Source of the DNA: Lentibacter sp. XHP0401
Lineage (GTDB): Bacteria; Pseudomonadota; Alphaproteobacteria; Rhodobacterales; Rhodobacteraceae
Length of the DNA stretch: 64,000 bases
Direction: 5' to 3'
Assembly: GCF_025751535.1 (NCBI RefSeq)
Contig: NZ_JAOWLC010000011.1
Coordinates: 62,001-126,000, forward strand
Each line of letters starts with the position of its first letter. The stretch's first letter is position 1. Both the position numbers and the translations under genes were made by a program. Positions 28,249 to 37,096 of the stretch are shown in pieces. The notes beneath the pieces were generated by a model. That model worked only from the letters and a program-made list of their open reading frames with translations. It was not told where the DNA came from and ran no database searches.

Positions 28249-29795
28249 CCGCCTATCTTGATCTTTTGATGTTTGCCGCTCTGATCGTCGCTATCATGTC
28301 CGGCTTTCCCGTGGCCTTCAGCATCGCGGGGGTTGCGGTTTTCTTTGCCTATCTCGGCTGGTGGTTGGGTGTGATGGATATCTCGCTGCTCGGCGCCTTC
28401 GGGCAGCGCGTCTTCGGGCTCATTTCAAATCAGGTTCTGATCGCCATTCCGCTTTTCGTGCTGATGGGCGCTCTACTCGAAAAAAGCCGCATCGCCGAAG
28501 ATTTGCTCGAAACAATGGGTCGCACCTTCGGCCAGTTGCGCGGCGGGCTTGGCATCTCGGTTGTTCTCGTGGGCGCGCTTCTGGCCGCCTCCACAGGCAT
28601 CGTCGGCGCAACGGTCGTCGCCATGGGGATGATCGCGCTGCCAACCATGCTGCGCGCAGGGTATAACCCCCGCATCTCGGCAGGTATCGTTTGCACAGCA
28701 GGCACGCTTGGCCAGATCATCCCGCCGTCGACGCTGCTCATCATCCTTGCAGACGTTATGTCCAACGCCTACCAGCAAGCGCAATACGAGCAGGGCAAAT
28801 TCGCGGTCGAGGCGCTCTCGGTTGGCCAGTTCTTCGCCGCCGCGCTCATTCCGGGCCTCGTGCTCGTATCGCTTTACCTCCTCTATGTCCTCATTCACGG
28901 CGCTCTGCGTCCGCAGGATATGCCGCCCGCCGATCTCTCGCTGGCCAAACCTTCCCGCTCCGAGATTCTCGCCGTCATCATTCCGCCCGTGCTGCTCATC
29001 TTCGCTGTCCTCGGTTCGATCCTTGGCGGCCTAGCCACCCCGACCGAAGCCGCAGCCGTCGGCGCGGTCGGAGCTTTGCTCATGTCGGGCGCACGGCTGG
29101 GGCAGCACCGCAAAATCATTCTTACCGCCGCAATCGCCCTCATCGTTCTGGCCATTGCCGCCGGCGTTTTCCCCGTGCGCTTGCAGCGCAATGACCTCGG
29201 GCTTGGCTCCTATATCGCTGGTGCAAGCTACATAGCTCTGGCAGCACTCGGCCTTCTGGGCCTGCTCGCCGCCCTGCGCAACGTGCTGCGCGAGCGGGTT
29301 GTCCACGATGCTGTGACCTCAACCATGACCATGACAGCAATGATCTTCGCCACCATTCTCGCAGCGGGCATGTTCTCGCTCGTGTTCATCGGCCTTGGCG
29401 GCGAAGACCGTGTCGCACATTGGCTGGCCAACCTGCCGGGCGGCGCGACAGGCGCGCTACTTGTGACGATGCTCATCGTCTTCGTCATGGGCTTCTTTCT
29501 CGATTTCGTCGAAATCTCCGTGATCGTTCTGCCACTGGTCACGCCTACACTCATTCTGCTTGGTCACGACCCGATCTGGCTGGGCGTCATCCTCGCGATC
29601 AACCTGCAGACCTCGTTTTTAACGCCTCCGTTCGGGTTCTCGCTCTTCTATCTGCGTGGCGCCGCTCCCCCCGAAATCACGACAGGCCACATCTATCAAG
29701 GCGTGCTGCCTTTTATCGGCCTGCAAGCCATCGGCGTGTGCGTGGTCTGGTTCTGGCCATCCATCGCAACATGGCTGCCAAGCGTGATGTTCTAA
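28245..29795 (+). CDS. TRAP transporter large permease (DctM)
   Basis: 516 residues from the ATG overlapping dctQ. Many transmembrane helices; NQVLIAIPLFVLMGALLEKSRIAEDLLE, STGIVGATVVAMGMIALP, GTLGQIIPPSTLLII and NLQTSFLTPPFGFSLFYLRG are DctM signatures. Sodium-driven uptake of the ligand held by the binding protein. A middle region of about 100 extra hydrophobic residues is typical of the long DctM subgroup. A strong hairpin follows. Confidence 0.93.
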   Translation: MTAYLDLLMFAALIVAIMSGFPVAFSIAGVAVFFAYLGWWLGVMDISLLGAFGQRVFGLISNQVLIAIPLFVLMGALLEKSRIAEDLLETMGRTFGQLRGGLGISVVLVGALLAASTGIVGATVVAMGMIALPTMLRAGYNPRISAGIVCTAGTLGQIIPPSTLLIILADVMSNAYQQAQYEQGKFAVEALSVGQFFAAALIPGLVLVSLYLLYVLIHGALRPQDMPPADLSLAKPSRSEILAVIIPPVLLIFAVLGSILGGLATPTEAAAVGAVGALLMSGARLGQHRKIILTAAIALIVLAIAAGVFPVRLQRNDLGLGSYIAGASYIALAALGLLGLLAALRNVLRERVVHDAVTSTMTMTAMIFATILAAGMFSLVFIGLGGEDRVAHWLANLPGGATGALLVTMLIVFVMGFFLDFVEISVIVLPLVTPTLILLGHDPIWLGVILAINLQTSFLTPPFGFSLFYLRGAAPPEITTGHIYQGVLPFIGLQAIGVCVVWFWPSIATWLPSVMF

Positions 29796-29800
29796 ACCGC

Positions 29801-29833
29801 GATCCGGCGCGCCTTGAATGCGCGCGCCGGATC
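29801..29833 (+). terminator. Hairpin after TRAP permease
   Basis: Perfect 12-bp stem GATCCGGCGCGC / GCGCGCCGGATC with a 9-base loop, starting 5 bases after the dctM stop. No T-run; a partial terminator or processing site ahead of the oxygenase gene. Confidence 0.55.
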
Positions 29834-29927
29834 AATGCTGCCTCTGGTCTCTGGCGTCCTCCTGTTGCAGGATAAGCTTAGCAACCCTCGGCCTCCCCGG
29901 CATCCTCGGCACCAGAAAGGCCTGCAT

Positions 29928-30965
29928 ATGTTTCTCAAAAACGCTTGGTATGTCGCCGCGTGGGATCATGAGGTCACACAAGACCTTACCCAAATCATCG
30001 TGCTGGGCGAGAAAATCTGCATTTTCCGCAACGAGAGCGGCGAAGTCATCGCCCTCGAAGACGCCTGCCCGCACCGCAAGCTCCCGCTCTCGCAAGGACG
30101 GCGCAAAGGCGACACGGTAGAGTGCGGCTACCACGGCCTCACATTTGATTGCGCAGGCAAATGCGTCTGGGCTCCGGGCACTGGCCGCATCCCCTCCAAT
30201 GCCAATGTCCACGCCTACCCCGTGCACGAAAAATACGGCCTGGTCTGGATCTGGATGGGCAACGCCGCCATCGCCGACCCAACCGAAATTTTCGAAATCG
30301 AAAACTACGACAGCCCCGACTGGGGCATCAACCGCGGCGCCGCCATGGAGCTTCAGTGCAACTATCTCCTGATGTGCGACAACCTTCTTGATCCGACCCA
30401 TGTCGCTTGGGTGCACCAAAGCTCCTTCGCCACTGACGCCACCAAAGACACGCCCCTGCGCGTGAAAAAAACCGAAGACGGCGTCATCGTCCACCGCTGG
30501 ATGATGGACCACGAACCAGCCCCGTTCTACAAAAAGGTCGTGGAATTCGAGGGCAACTGCGACCGCCTCCAGCACTATGAAGTCCGCTACCCCTCCCATG
30601 CGCTCATCAAAGCCGTCTTCACCCCCGCAGGCACAGGCGGCGAAGATGGCCCGCTGCATGCGCAAACCTTCATCATGGACAGCTACAACTTCATGACCCC
30701 GACCACAGAACGCGAAACCCGCTACTACTGGTTTCAACTTCGCAACATCCGCCCCGACGATGAAGCGCTGTCCAAAATGATGAGCGAAGATGTGCAAAAA
30801 GCCTTCGAGGAAGACCGCGCCATTCTCAACGCTGTCCAGATCGGGATGGACACCAAACGCAGCCCCCATATCGACCTCCCCATAGACGGTGGCCAACTCC
30901 GCTTCCGCCGCCAGCTTGAGGCAATGATCGTGGAAGAAAGCATGGTAGATGAGCGGATGAAGTGA
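29928..30965 (+). CDS. Rieske non-haem iron oxygenase, VanA/aromatic O-demethylase-like
   Basis: 345 residues from the ATG at 29928 (MFLKNAWYVAAWDHEV); an upstream in-frame region overlaps the hairpin. The Rieske cluster ligands are Cys47, His49, Cys66 and His69 (CPHRKLPLSQ ... CGYHGL). The mononuclear iron site is in NLLDPTHVAWVHQ (His158, His163). The nearest type is vanillate monooxygenase/phenylpropionate dioxygenase-like. No ferredoxin reductase gene is adjacent, so electrons must come from elsewhere. It probably acts on a substrate imported by the neighbouring TRAP system (inference). Confidence 0.85.
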   Translation: MFLKNAWYVAAWDHEVTQDLTQIIVLGEKICIFRNESGEVIALEDACPHRKLPLSQGRRKGDTVECGYHGLTFDCAGKCVWAPGTGRIPSNANVHAYPVHEKYGLVWIWMGNAAIADPTEIFEIENYDSPDWGINRGAAMELQCNYLLMCDNLLDPTHVAWVHQSSFATDATKDTPLRVKKTEDGVIVHRWMMDHEPAPFYKKVVEFEGNCDRLQHYEVRYPSHALIKAVFTPAGTGGEDGPLHAQTFIMDSYNFMTPTTERETRYYWFQLRNIRPDDEALSKMMSEDVQKAFEEDRAILNAVQIGMDTKRSPHIDLPIDGGQLRFRRQLEAMIVEESMVDERMK

Positions 30966-30992
30966 GGGGGCCACTTCCTCTATAGGTGTGAA

Positions 30993-32918
30993 TCAGCCAA
31001 GCCTGTCAAAGGCATCCTCAATGAAAGCCTCATACTTTAGCCAGGTTCGGGAACTTCCTTCATAAACGCCCTGCCTCACCTGTTGCTGGGAAGCTGTCCT
31101 GACACCGCGCTTGTTCTTTTGGGGCGAAAGGCAGGTCTCTTCCCACTCAAGACCCAAATGTCTGATCAGGTTCCGGGTCTCGTCCTCCTGATCAACCGTA
31201 AGCTTGTCATAGTTCAGGCTATAAATGCGGTCCGCATATAAGCCCTGCCAGCGCTCCATGAGGTCTTTGTAAAGAAGATAGTAAGTGACAACATCTTCCA
31301 GATCATAACTATACCCAAGATCATCTGTGGCAAAGTAGTGCTTGAAATTAGACCAGCAAGTTGCGGCCGCATCCCTTTCAACGTGGATAATTCTGGCTTC
31401 GGGAAAAGCTGCACAGATGAGCGGAATATACCTGAAATTATGTGGCATCTTGTCAGTTACCATTTCTGCTCCGGCAGACTTTCTGCGCAAAGCCGAAAGA
31501 TAGTTCTCGCGGAAACGTAAGATGTTCTCCGGCGATGCAGGCTCATCCCCCTGGGCCAGTTGCCCCCCGAAACGATGGACGTCTACACACTCACCCGCAG
31601 CCGTAACGCCAGAATGAGAAGAGATGATTTGCTCGACAAGTGTCGTCCCCGATCTCGGCATACCAACAATAAAAACAGGCGCAAACGTGCAGCTCGCTTC
31701 CTTGGTGCTGACGGTATGGTCCGCAAGCATCGGCTGCGTGGCCTTCAACCGGTCAAACAGACGCTTATCCTGATCTATCGAGTAGCCCAGCACCCTCTTG
31801 CGCAGCGCATTGCCTTCACGAAAATAGACAAAAGCTTTGCCACGGTCATCCAGATCGTCACAAGCCTTCGCCAAAGCAAAGCTGAGCTGGGATTTTTCAT
31901 AATCGTCAAGTGAGCCATCTTGCTCCAGCCGTTGCAACTCCAGAAAATGCGCATCATCGGCCGAATACTCGTTTATCAGGCTGAAATTCCTATGGAACTC
32001 GACATCATCGGGCTTGAGCTGCAGAGCTTGCTTGTAGCTCTTTTTCGCCGCCTCCAGATCGCCTGTCTCTTGCAGCGCAACACCCATGTTATAACAAACA
32101 TCCGCATAGTCGGGCCTGATTTCGAGAGCCCGCCTGTAACTGTTGATAGCCGCCTCGAACTCACCGTTTTCCTTCAGGACATTGCCCAAATTGCTATAGG
32201 CATCGGCATCGTGAGGCCGGATTTCGAGAGCTTGCTTGTAACTGACTATGGCAGCCTCTGTTTCGCCTTGTTCATGCAGGACATTCCCCATGTTGTTATA
32301 GGCGTCGTCATAGTCCGGTTTGATATCAATCGCCCGCTTGAAGCTGTCAATGGCAGCCTCCAAATCACCGGTTTCATGCAGGGCATTTCCCATATTATTA
32401 TAGGCGGCAGCATAGTCGGGCTTTATTTCAAGAGCCTTCTTGTAACAGGCAATGGCGGCGCCCGGGTCGCCCTTATCCTTCTGGATAACCCCCATATTGT
32501 AGTATGCTTCGACAAAGTCGGGCCGTATCCCGAGAGCCTTCTTATAGCTCTCTATCGCCGCCTGAAGCCGCCCCAGACCGGCCAGTATCGCGCCACGTAT
32601 ACTGTATACCGCAACCGACTTGGGAAACCGTAACAACAAGGCTTCGGTTTCGGTCAAAGCCTTCTCCAGTTGCCCTTGGCCGTAAAGGTTGATCACCGGT
32701 TGCAACCAGATTTGCGGCGGGTCCTGAACCGCTGTTTGCCTTACAGCCGCTTTGCCCGACAAAGCCTTCAGCCCTGCTTTGGCTTTCTTGTTACTCGGAA
32801 ACCTTTTGAGGATGCTTTCGTAAACCATCCTTGCCTCATCAAGCATGCCCTCTTTTGCCTTCTTCTGTCCCAGCCTGATCGCCTGATCAAGCTTGAGGGT
32901 TTCCAGATTGTCAGACAT
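30993..32918 (-). CDS. TPR-repeat sulfotransferase
   Basis: 641 residues. N-terminal tetratricopeptide repeats (about residues 80-310) with near-identical 34-residue units such as AYNNMGNALHETGDLEAAID and AYSNLGNVLKENGEFEAAIN. C-terminal sulfotransferase domain with the PAPS-binding loop FIVGMPRSGTTLVEQIISSH (about residue 395) and IHVERDAAATCWSNFKHYF. It would transfer sulfate from PAPS to an unknown acceptor, the TPR part likely choosing the partner. No signal peptide. Stands alone, convergent with the oxygenase gene. Confidence 0.87.
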   Translation of the reverse strand: MSDNLETLKLDQAIRLGQKKAKEGMLDEARMVYESILKRFPSNKKAKAGLKALSGKAAVRQTAVQDPPQIWLQPVINLYGQGQLEKALTETEALLLRFPKSVAVYSIRGAILAGLGRLQAAIESYKKALGIRPDFVEAYYNMGVIQKDKGDPGAAIACYKKALEIKPDYAAAYNNMGNALHETGDLEAAIDSFKRAIDIKPDYDDAYNNMGNVLHEQGETEAAIVSYKQALEIRPHDADAYSNLGNVLKENGEFEAAINSYRRALEIRPDYADVCYNMGVALQETGDLEAAKKSYKQALQLKPDDVEFHRNFSLINEYSADDAHFLELQRLEQDGSLDDYEKSQLSFALAKACDDLDDRGKAFVYFREGNALRKRVLGYSIDQDKRLFDRLKATQPMLADHTVSTKEASCTFAPVFIVGMPRSGTTLVEQIISSHSGVTAAGECVDVHRFGGQLAQGDEPASPENILRFRENYLSALRRKSAGAEMVTDKMPHNFRYIPLICAAFPEARIIHVERDAAATCWSNFKHYFATDDLGYSYDLEDVVTYYLLYKDLMERWQGLYADRIYSLNYDKLTVDQEDETRNLIRHLGLEWEETCLSPQKNKRGVRTASQQQVRQGVYEGSSRTWLKYEAFIEDAFDRLG

Positions 32919-33042
32919 GGCTGTGAGCTTCGTCGGTTTTCAGTTTCATAAAACTGTCCATGATGTTTTTGTCAGCGTCAGGGTAACATGCCTCCTTCAT
33001 CCGATAAAGCAACGCAGCTCACAACCCGGCGTTCATTAGGAA
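32919..33042. other. Upstream region of the TPR-sulfotransferase
   Basis: First part of the roughly 370-base gap between the sulfotransferase and aroQ. It must hold the promoter of the sulfotransferase gene. No operator or gene is recognised. The rest of the gap holds the terminator and repeat array listed separately. Confidence 0.4.
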
Positions 33043-33088
33043 TCTAAAAAAAACGGGCAGGGAAGCTCGGTGTCAGCTTCCCTGCCCG
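33043..33088 (-). terminator. Strong rho-independent terminator
   Basis: Perfect 14-bp stem CGGGCAGGGAAGCT / AGCTTCCCTGCCCG with a 7-base loop; on the minus strand it is followed by eight T residues. It ends minus-strand transcription from aroQ, or from a small RNA starting in the gap. Confidence 0.88.
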
Positions 33089-33140
33089 CACCGAACGCCC
33101 CGTTATCTAATTTTCCGTTAACAGAAATCCCGTTCAGGCG

Positions 33141-33169
33141 GTGCACGGGTTGTGCACGCATGGTGCACG
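33141..33169. repeat. Three GTGCACG direct repeats at 11-bp spacing
   Basis: GTGCACG occurs at 33141-33147, 33152-33158 and 33163-33169, exactly 11 bases apart, so the sites lie on about the same helix face. The core GTGCAC is itself palindromic. A CtrA-like motif CTAA-N7-TTAA is at 33107-33121. No gene is recognised in 33089-33284. The pattern suggests a protein-binding array. Confidence 0.7.
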
Positions 33170-33284
33170 CTTTTCACCCCCTCGATCTGGCGGACAAAAA
33201 TGGCATTAACCATTGAAAACGCAGCCATAGGCCTTGGCTAAGAAAAGCCTGCTAAACTGCCCGAAACTTCAATAAAACAAAGCG

Positions 33285-33716
33285 CTAGATCTGCCCCAAG
33301 GCCCACTCGATCCCCTCGACATAGCCCTGCACACCATGCCCGACGATGACATGATCCGCCCGCAAACTAACGTAAGAATGATGCCGGAACGCCTCGCGTT
33401 TGTGCACATCCGAGATATGCACCTCAACAACCGGCCCATCATATGCCGAGAGCGCATCGAGCACAGCCACAGACGTATGTGTATAGGCCGCAGGATTGAT
33501 CACAATCGCCTCCGCCACGTCGCGCGCCTCCTGAATCCAGTCCACCAGAACGCCCTCATGGTTGCTCTGGCGAAAGTCGATTTCCACCCCGTCAGGCACA
33601 GCCTTGCGGCACATCGCCTCCACATCGGCAAGCGTGTCAGAACCGTAAATTTCGGGCTGCCGCTTGCCGAGCAAATTCAGGTTCGGCCCGTTCAAGACAA
33701 AAATCGTCTGCGCCAT
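33285..33716 (-). CDS. aroQ: Type II 3-dehydroquinate dehydratase
   Basis: 143 residues, normal length for the dodecameric type II enzyme of the shikimate pathway. [20 protein letters not shown] carries the catalytic Arg19 and Tyr24; [17 protein letters not shown] and [19 protein letters not shown] contain the substrate-binding Asn and the catalytic His. Single gene in this context, followed by the repeat array and strong terminator. Confidence 0.95.
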   Translation of the reverse strand: MAQTIFVLNGPNLNLLGKRQPEIYGSDTLADVEAMCRKAVPDGVEIDFRQSNHEGVLVDWIQEARDVAEAIVINPAAYTHTSVAVLDALSAYDGPVVEVHISDVHKREAFRHHSYVSLRADHVIVGHGVQGYVEGIEWALGQI

Positions 33717-33779
33717 GGAATGTCCTTTTCAGCTTGACCGAAACATTGGCCAGAACGGCGGCAAAGTGCAAGTCACACA

Positions 33780-33815
33780 AAGAAAAGAGCCCCCGCATAT
33801 CTTGCGGAGGCCCTC
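33780..33815 (-). terminator. Terminator after BON/LysM gene
   Basis: Hairpin with core CCGCA / TGCGG plus flanking pairs (33787-33815); on the minus strand it is followed by the T-rich TCTTTTCTTTG. Confidence 0.6.
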
Positions 33816-33834
33816 AGAAGTTCAAGGCAAAAGC

Positions 33835-34251
33835 TTAGGCTTTCGTATCCTGCGGAATGCGCAGAACCTGGCCCGGATAAATTTTGTCGGGGTCGCTCAG
33901 CATCGGCTTGTTGGCCTCGAAAATCTCCATGTAACGTGCGCCGCTACCCAGTGCTTTTTCCGAAACCGCCCAGAGCGTATCGCCCTTTTCGACGGTGTGG
34001 AAAGCCGCGTCGCCCGCGTCGTCTTCCACTTCGGCAACACCTTCAACGTTGCCCACAGCAAGGATAACTTTCTCGCGCATTTCGTCTGAAACGGCTTTGC
34101 CCGTCACCTTAACTTTGTCGCCCTCAACAACGATGTCGAGACCTTCGGCATCAAGCCCGAGGTCGGCAACTTCCTTCTTGAGATCTTCGGCTGTAGGCTC
34201 TTCGCTCTTAAGGCGTTTGCCCGAGCGCTTGAAAAAACTGAACAGACCCAT
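33835..34251 (-). CDS. BON and LysM domain protein (YgaU/Kbp-like)
   Basis: 138 residues: a basic N-terminus, a BON domain (about residues 20-75, GLDIVVEGDKVKVTGKAVSD) and a C-terminal LysM domain (HTVEKGDTLWAVSEKALG ... YPGQVLRIPQ). The arrangement matches YgaU/Kbp, a cytoplasmic potassium-binding protein of E. coli; the LysM might alternatively bind peptidoglycan, but no signal peptide is seen. Single-gene unit with its own terminator. Confidence 0.85.
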   Translation of the reverse strand: MGLFSFFKRSGKRLKSEEPTAEDLKKEVADLGLDAEGLDIVVEGDKVKVTGKAVSDEMREKVILAVGNVEGVAEVEDDAGDAAFHTVEKGDTLWAVSEKALGSGARYMEIFEANKPMLSDPDKIYPGQVLRIPQDTKA

Positions 34252-34317
34252 CTGGCCCTCCTAGGTTATATTGCCAGAAGAGTGTCCGCTATCCTCGTTG
34301 CTCCCACAAGGGGGAAT

Positions 34318-36111
34318 TCACGCCGCTTCTGCCCCGTCGGTAAACTGGAGCCGTGCAAGCCGAGCATAGAGGCCGTTTTCAGCCACCAAAGCATCATGCG
34401 TGCCCTGGGCAACAACGCGGCCATCTTCCATAACAACAATCCGATCGGCTTTTTTCACAGTCGCCAAACGGTGTGCCACAATCAGAGTGGTGCGGTCGGC
34501 CGAAAGCCGCTCTACGGCCTCCTGCACAGCGCGTTCGCTCTCTGCATCCAGCGCCGATGTGGCCTCATCCAGTAGCAAAATCGGCGCATCCCGCAGGATC
34601 GCCCGTGCAATCGCCACGCGCTGTTTCTGCCCGCCCGAAAGCATCACACCGCGCTCGCCGAGCTTGGTGTCATAGCCCTCGCTCAAGGCCTCTATAAACT
34701 CATGCGCTGCCGCTGCCTTGGCCGCCGCCTCAACCTCATCGTCGCTCGCATCGGGGCGGCCAAAGCGGATATTATCCCGCGCAGAGCCCGCAAAAATCAC
34801 AGGGTCTTGCGGCACAACGGCAATCTTGCTGCGGAAGTCCTCGCGCAGCATATCGCGCAGGTCCACACCGTCGAGCGTAATGCGCCCCTCCTGCGGGTCA
34901 TAAAATCGCTGGATAAGCTGCATCACAGTGGTTTTTCCCGCGCCCGAAGGCCCGACAAACGCAACTGTTTCCCCGGGCTTAACCTCAAGGCTCACCGCGT
35001 CCAGAGCCGCACGGTCAGGGCGTGAAGGGTAGGTGAAACCCACCCCCTCAAAACGCACATCTCCATGCAAGGGCTTGGGGCAAGGCTGCGCCTTGTCAGG
35101 GTCATTGACTTGATCTGTCGCTTTGAGCAGCTCAACCAAACGCTCGGTCGCGCCGGCCGCGCGCTGCAGCTCGCCCCAGATCTCCGAAAGCGCCGCCACA
35201 CCGCCCGCTACCATCACCGCATAGATCACAAACTGCACAAGCGCGCCCGAGCTCATCTCGCCCGCGCGCACATCGCGCGTGCCAATCCAGAGCACACCGA
35301 CAACGCCTGCAAAAACCAGAAACATAACCGCAACCGTCATGATCGCCCGCACAGTGATCCGCTCTTTGGCAACGTCATAGCTCTTTTCGGTCACCTCAGA
35401 GAACTGTCTGCGCACCACGCGCTCCTGCGCAAATGATTGCACGGTTTGCACAGCCCCCAGCGTCTCTGAAGCCTGCCCCGAGCTGGCGGCAATCCAGTCC
35501 TGGTTTTCGCGGCTCAGCTTGCGCAGCTTACGCCCCAGCGTCATGATCGGAACAATCACCAAAGGCACGATTAACAGCACAAGCCCCGTGAGCTTTGCGC
35601 TGGTGAACAGCATCAAAATCATCCCGCCGAAAAAGATCAGCACATTTCGCAAAGCAACCGATACCGAAGAGCCGATGACGGATTGGATAAGCGTTGTGTC
35701 AGTCGTAATACGGCTCAGGATTTCACCTGTCATCACCTTCTCGTAAAAGCTCGGCGACAGCCCGATAACACGGTCAAAAACAGCCTTGCGAATGTCCGCC
35801 ACAACCCGTTCACCCAAACGCGTGACAAGCGCATAACGCAGCCCCGTGCCAAGCGCGAGCAGCGCGGCAATGCCAATTGCAGCAACAAAATAAAGATCGA
35901 GAATTTCAACATTCTCGGTGCCGAAATTGTCAATCACTCGGCGCACCGCCAAAGGCAACGTCAGCGAAAGCGCCGCCGTCAGCGTAAGCGCCAGCCCCGC
36001 CGCAACAACAAGCCATTTGTAAGGTGCCATAAACGGCATAAGCGCCTTCAGTGCGGCCACATCCTTGGTTGCCGCGCGTTCTTCGCCGTCTTTTACTGGT
36101 GATCTAGCCAT
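34318..36111 (-). CDS. ABC exporter, transmembrane/ATPase fusion (MsbA-like)
   Basis: 597 residues from the ATG at 36111 (MARSPVKDGEE), preferred to an ATG 42 bases earlier that lies in a hairpin. Six-helix exporter domain (residues about 25-310, including SPSFYEKVMTGEILSRITTDT), then ATPase with GPSGAGKTTVMQLIQRFYDP, LSGGQKQRVAIARAIL and ILLLDEATSALD. Homodimeric lipid or drug exporter; substrate not deducible. No partner genes adjacent. Confidence 0.88.
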   Translation of the reverse strand: MARSPVKDGEERAATKDVAALKALMPFMAPYKWLVVAAGLALTLTAALSLTLPLAVRRVIDNFGTENVEILDLYFVAAIGIAALLALGTGLRYALVTRLGERVVADIRKAVFDRVIGLSPSFYEKVMTGEILSRITTDTTLIQSVIGSSVSVALRNVLIFFGGMILMLFTSAKLTGLVLLIVPLVIVPIMTLGRKLRKLSRENQDWIAASSGQASETLGAVQTVQSFAQERVVRRQFSEVTEKSYDVAKERITVRAIMTVAVMFLVFAGVVGVLWIGTRDVRAGEMSSGALVQFVIYAVMVAGGVAALSEIWGELQRAAGATERLVELLKATDQVNDPDKAQPCPKPLHGDVRFEGVGFTYPSRPDRAALDAVSLEVKPGETVAFVGPSGAGKTTVMQLIQRFYDPQEGRITLDGVDLRDMLREDFRSKIAVVPQDPVIFAGSARDNIRFGRPDASDDEVEAAAKAAAAHEFIEALSEGYDTKLGERGVMLSGGQKQRVAIARAILRDAPILLLDEATSALDAESERAVQEAVERLSADRTTLIVAHRLATVKKADRIVVMEDGRVVAQGTHDALVAENGLYARLARLQFTDGAEAA

Positions 36112-36133
36112 CTTATCCGCGCCTTTATTTTCA

Positions 36134-36151
36134 GGGGCTTTTTGAAGCCCC
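36134..36151 (-). terminator. Hairpin downstream of tRNA-Gly
   Basis: GGGGCTT / AAGCCCC with a 4-base loop, 47 bases downstream of the tRNA and just ahead of the exporter gene. No T-run, so termination is uncertain. Confidence 0.4.
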
Positions 36152-36197
36152 AAGGCAGGCCCGTCAAGCGGCCAAGTGTCACGATTTCAGGAAAGCC

Positions 36198-36271
36198 TGG
36201 AGCGGGCGGCGGGAATCGAACCCGCGTCATTAGCTTGGAAGGCTAAGGTCTTACCACTACACAACGCCCGC
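36198..36271 (-). tRNA. tRNA-Gly (anticodon TCC)
   Basis: Minus-strand cloverleaf: acceptor GCGGGCG/CGCCCGC, anticodon stem TTAGC/GCTAA with loop CTTCCAA (anticodon TCC), T-loop GGTTCGATTCC, discriminator T and an encoded CCA. Length 74 with CCA, as in other bacterial tRNA-Gly. Confidence 0.97.
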
Positions 36272-36306
36272 TTCGTGCGCTTGAATATCGGCTGCATGCG
36301 GGAGCG

Positions 36307-36984
36307 TCAAGCACCCACATCACCCTCCAACGGTTCAATCAACTCCGAACCCTTGGCGCGGTTGCTATTTACCGCTCGGTTCACACGGTGCGCGCGCAGC
36401 GTGGCCTCGGGTGCAGGCGTCATCAGAAGTGCGGCTCCCCTGCCCTCCTCTCCAAGCCATTTGCCCCAAGCTTCCGGCTCCAGAATAACAGGCATACGAT
36501 GATGCACCTTACCCGCCATGGCGTTTGAGCCCGTTGTCACAACCGCACAGGTTGCAAGCGGCCCGTCCGCACTTTCCCAATCTTGCCAGATGCCCGCAAA
36601 GGCCAGCGGCGCACCGTCTTTGCGCGTATAATACCAAGGCAACTTCACGCCCTCCGCCGTGCTGGCCCATTCGTAATATCCACTCGCAGGAATGATACAG
36701 CGGCGCGCGCGGACAGCCTCTGCAAAAGCAGGCTTGCCAGCAATTGTCTCGGCCCGCGCATTGATCAGCAGAGGGCCGTTATTTGGCGTTTTATACCATT
36801 GCGGAACAAACCCCCAACGCATTGCCACCAAAGCGCGCCCCTCCCCGCGTGAGCGCACCACGTGCACAGTATCTGTCGGGCAAATGTTGTAGTTTGGCAC
36901 TGACGGCAAATTGTTCGCAGGCAAAGCCGCAAAGAGCTTGGCCATGGAATCACTTGGCAAAGTCACCGCAATACGCCCACACAT
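36307..36984 (-). CDS. SOS response-associated peptidase (SRAP, YedK/HMCES family)
   Basis: 225 residues. Catalytic Cys2 directly after the initiator Met (MCGRIAVTL), then NYNICPTDTV, MRWGFVPQWY, INARAETIAGKPAF, RRCIIPASGYYEW and HHRMPVIL, all family hallmarks. These proteins form a thiazolidine crosslink with abasic sites in single-stranded DNA and protect them during replication. Divergent from maiA and next to tRNA-Gly. Confidence 0.93.
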   Translation of the reverse strand: MCGRIAVTLPSDSMAKLFAALPANNLPSVPNYNICPTDTVHVVRSRGEGRALVAMRWGFVPQWYKTPNNGPLLINARAETIAGKPAFAEAVRARRCIIPASGYYEWASTAEGVKLPWYYTRKDGAPLAFAGIWQDWESADGPLATCAVVTTGSNAMAGKVHHRMPVILEPEAWGKWLGEEGRGAALLMTPAPEATLRAHRVNRAVNSNRAKGSELIEPLEGDVGA

Positions 36985-37042
36985 GGAAACAAGGCTAAAG
37001 CACTGCTATACTGTGTGAAAGCCTTGAAACAATCTTGTTGCT

Positions 37043-37067
37043 TTTGATGTATACGTTACATATCAAA
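37043..37067. promoter_or_regulatory. Imperfect dyad upstream of maiA
   Basis: TTTGATGTA (37043-37051) faces TACATATCAAA (37057-37067); the arms match apart from a 2-base insertion. It lies 30 bases before the maiA ATG, in the divergent promoter shared with the SRAP gene. Candidate operator; the regulator is not known. Confidence 0.35.
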
Positions 37068-37096
37068 TGCCGGACACTAAGGAGATGTAACACGTT

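Noticed and set aside
29832-30974. 380-codon minus-strand frame opposite the Rieske oxygenase
   Set aside because: The plus strand encodes a complete Rieske centre and iron site; the opposite frame shows only repeated GV/FA composition from codon mirroring.
33113-33208. 31-codon minus-strand frame across the GTGCACG repeats
   Set aside because: No ribosome site; the repeats at exact 11-bp spacing break the codon frame, so they are better explained as DNA sites.
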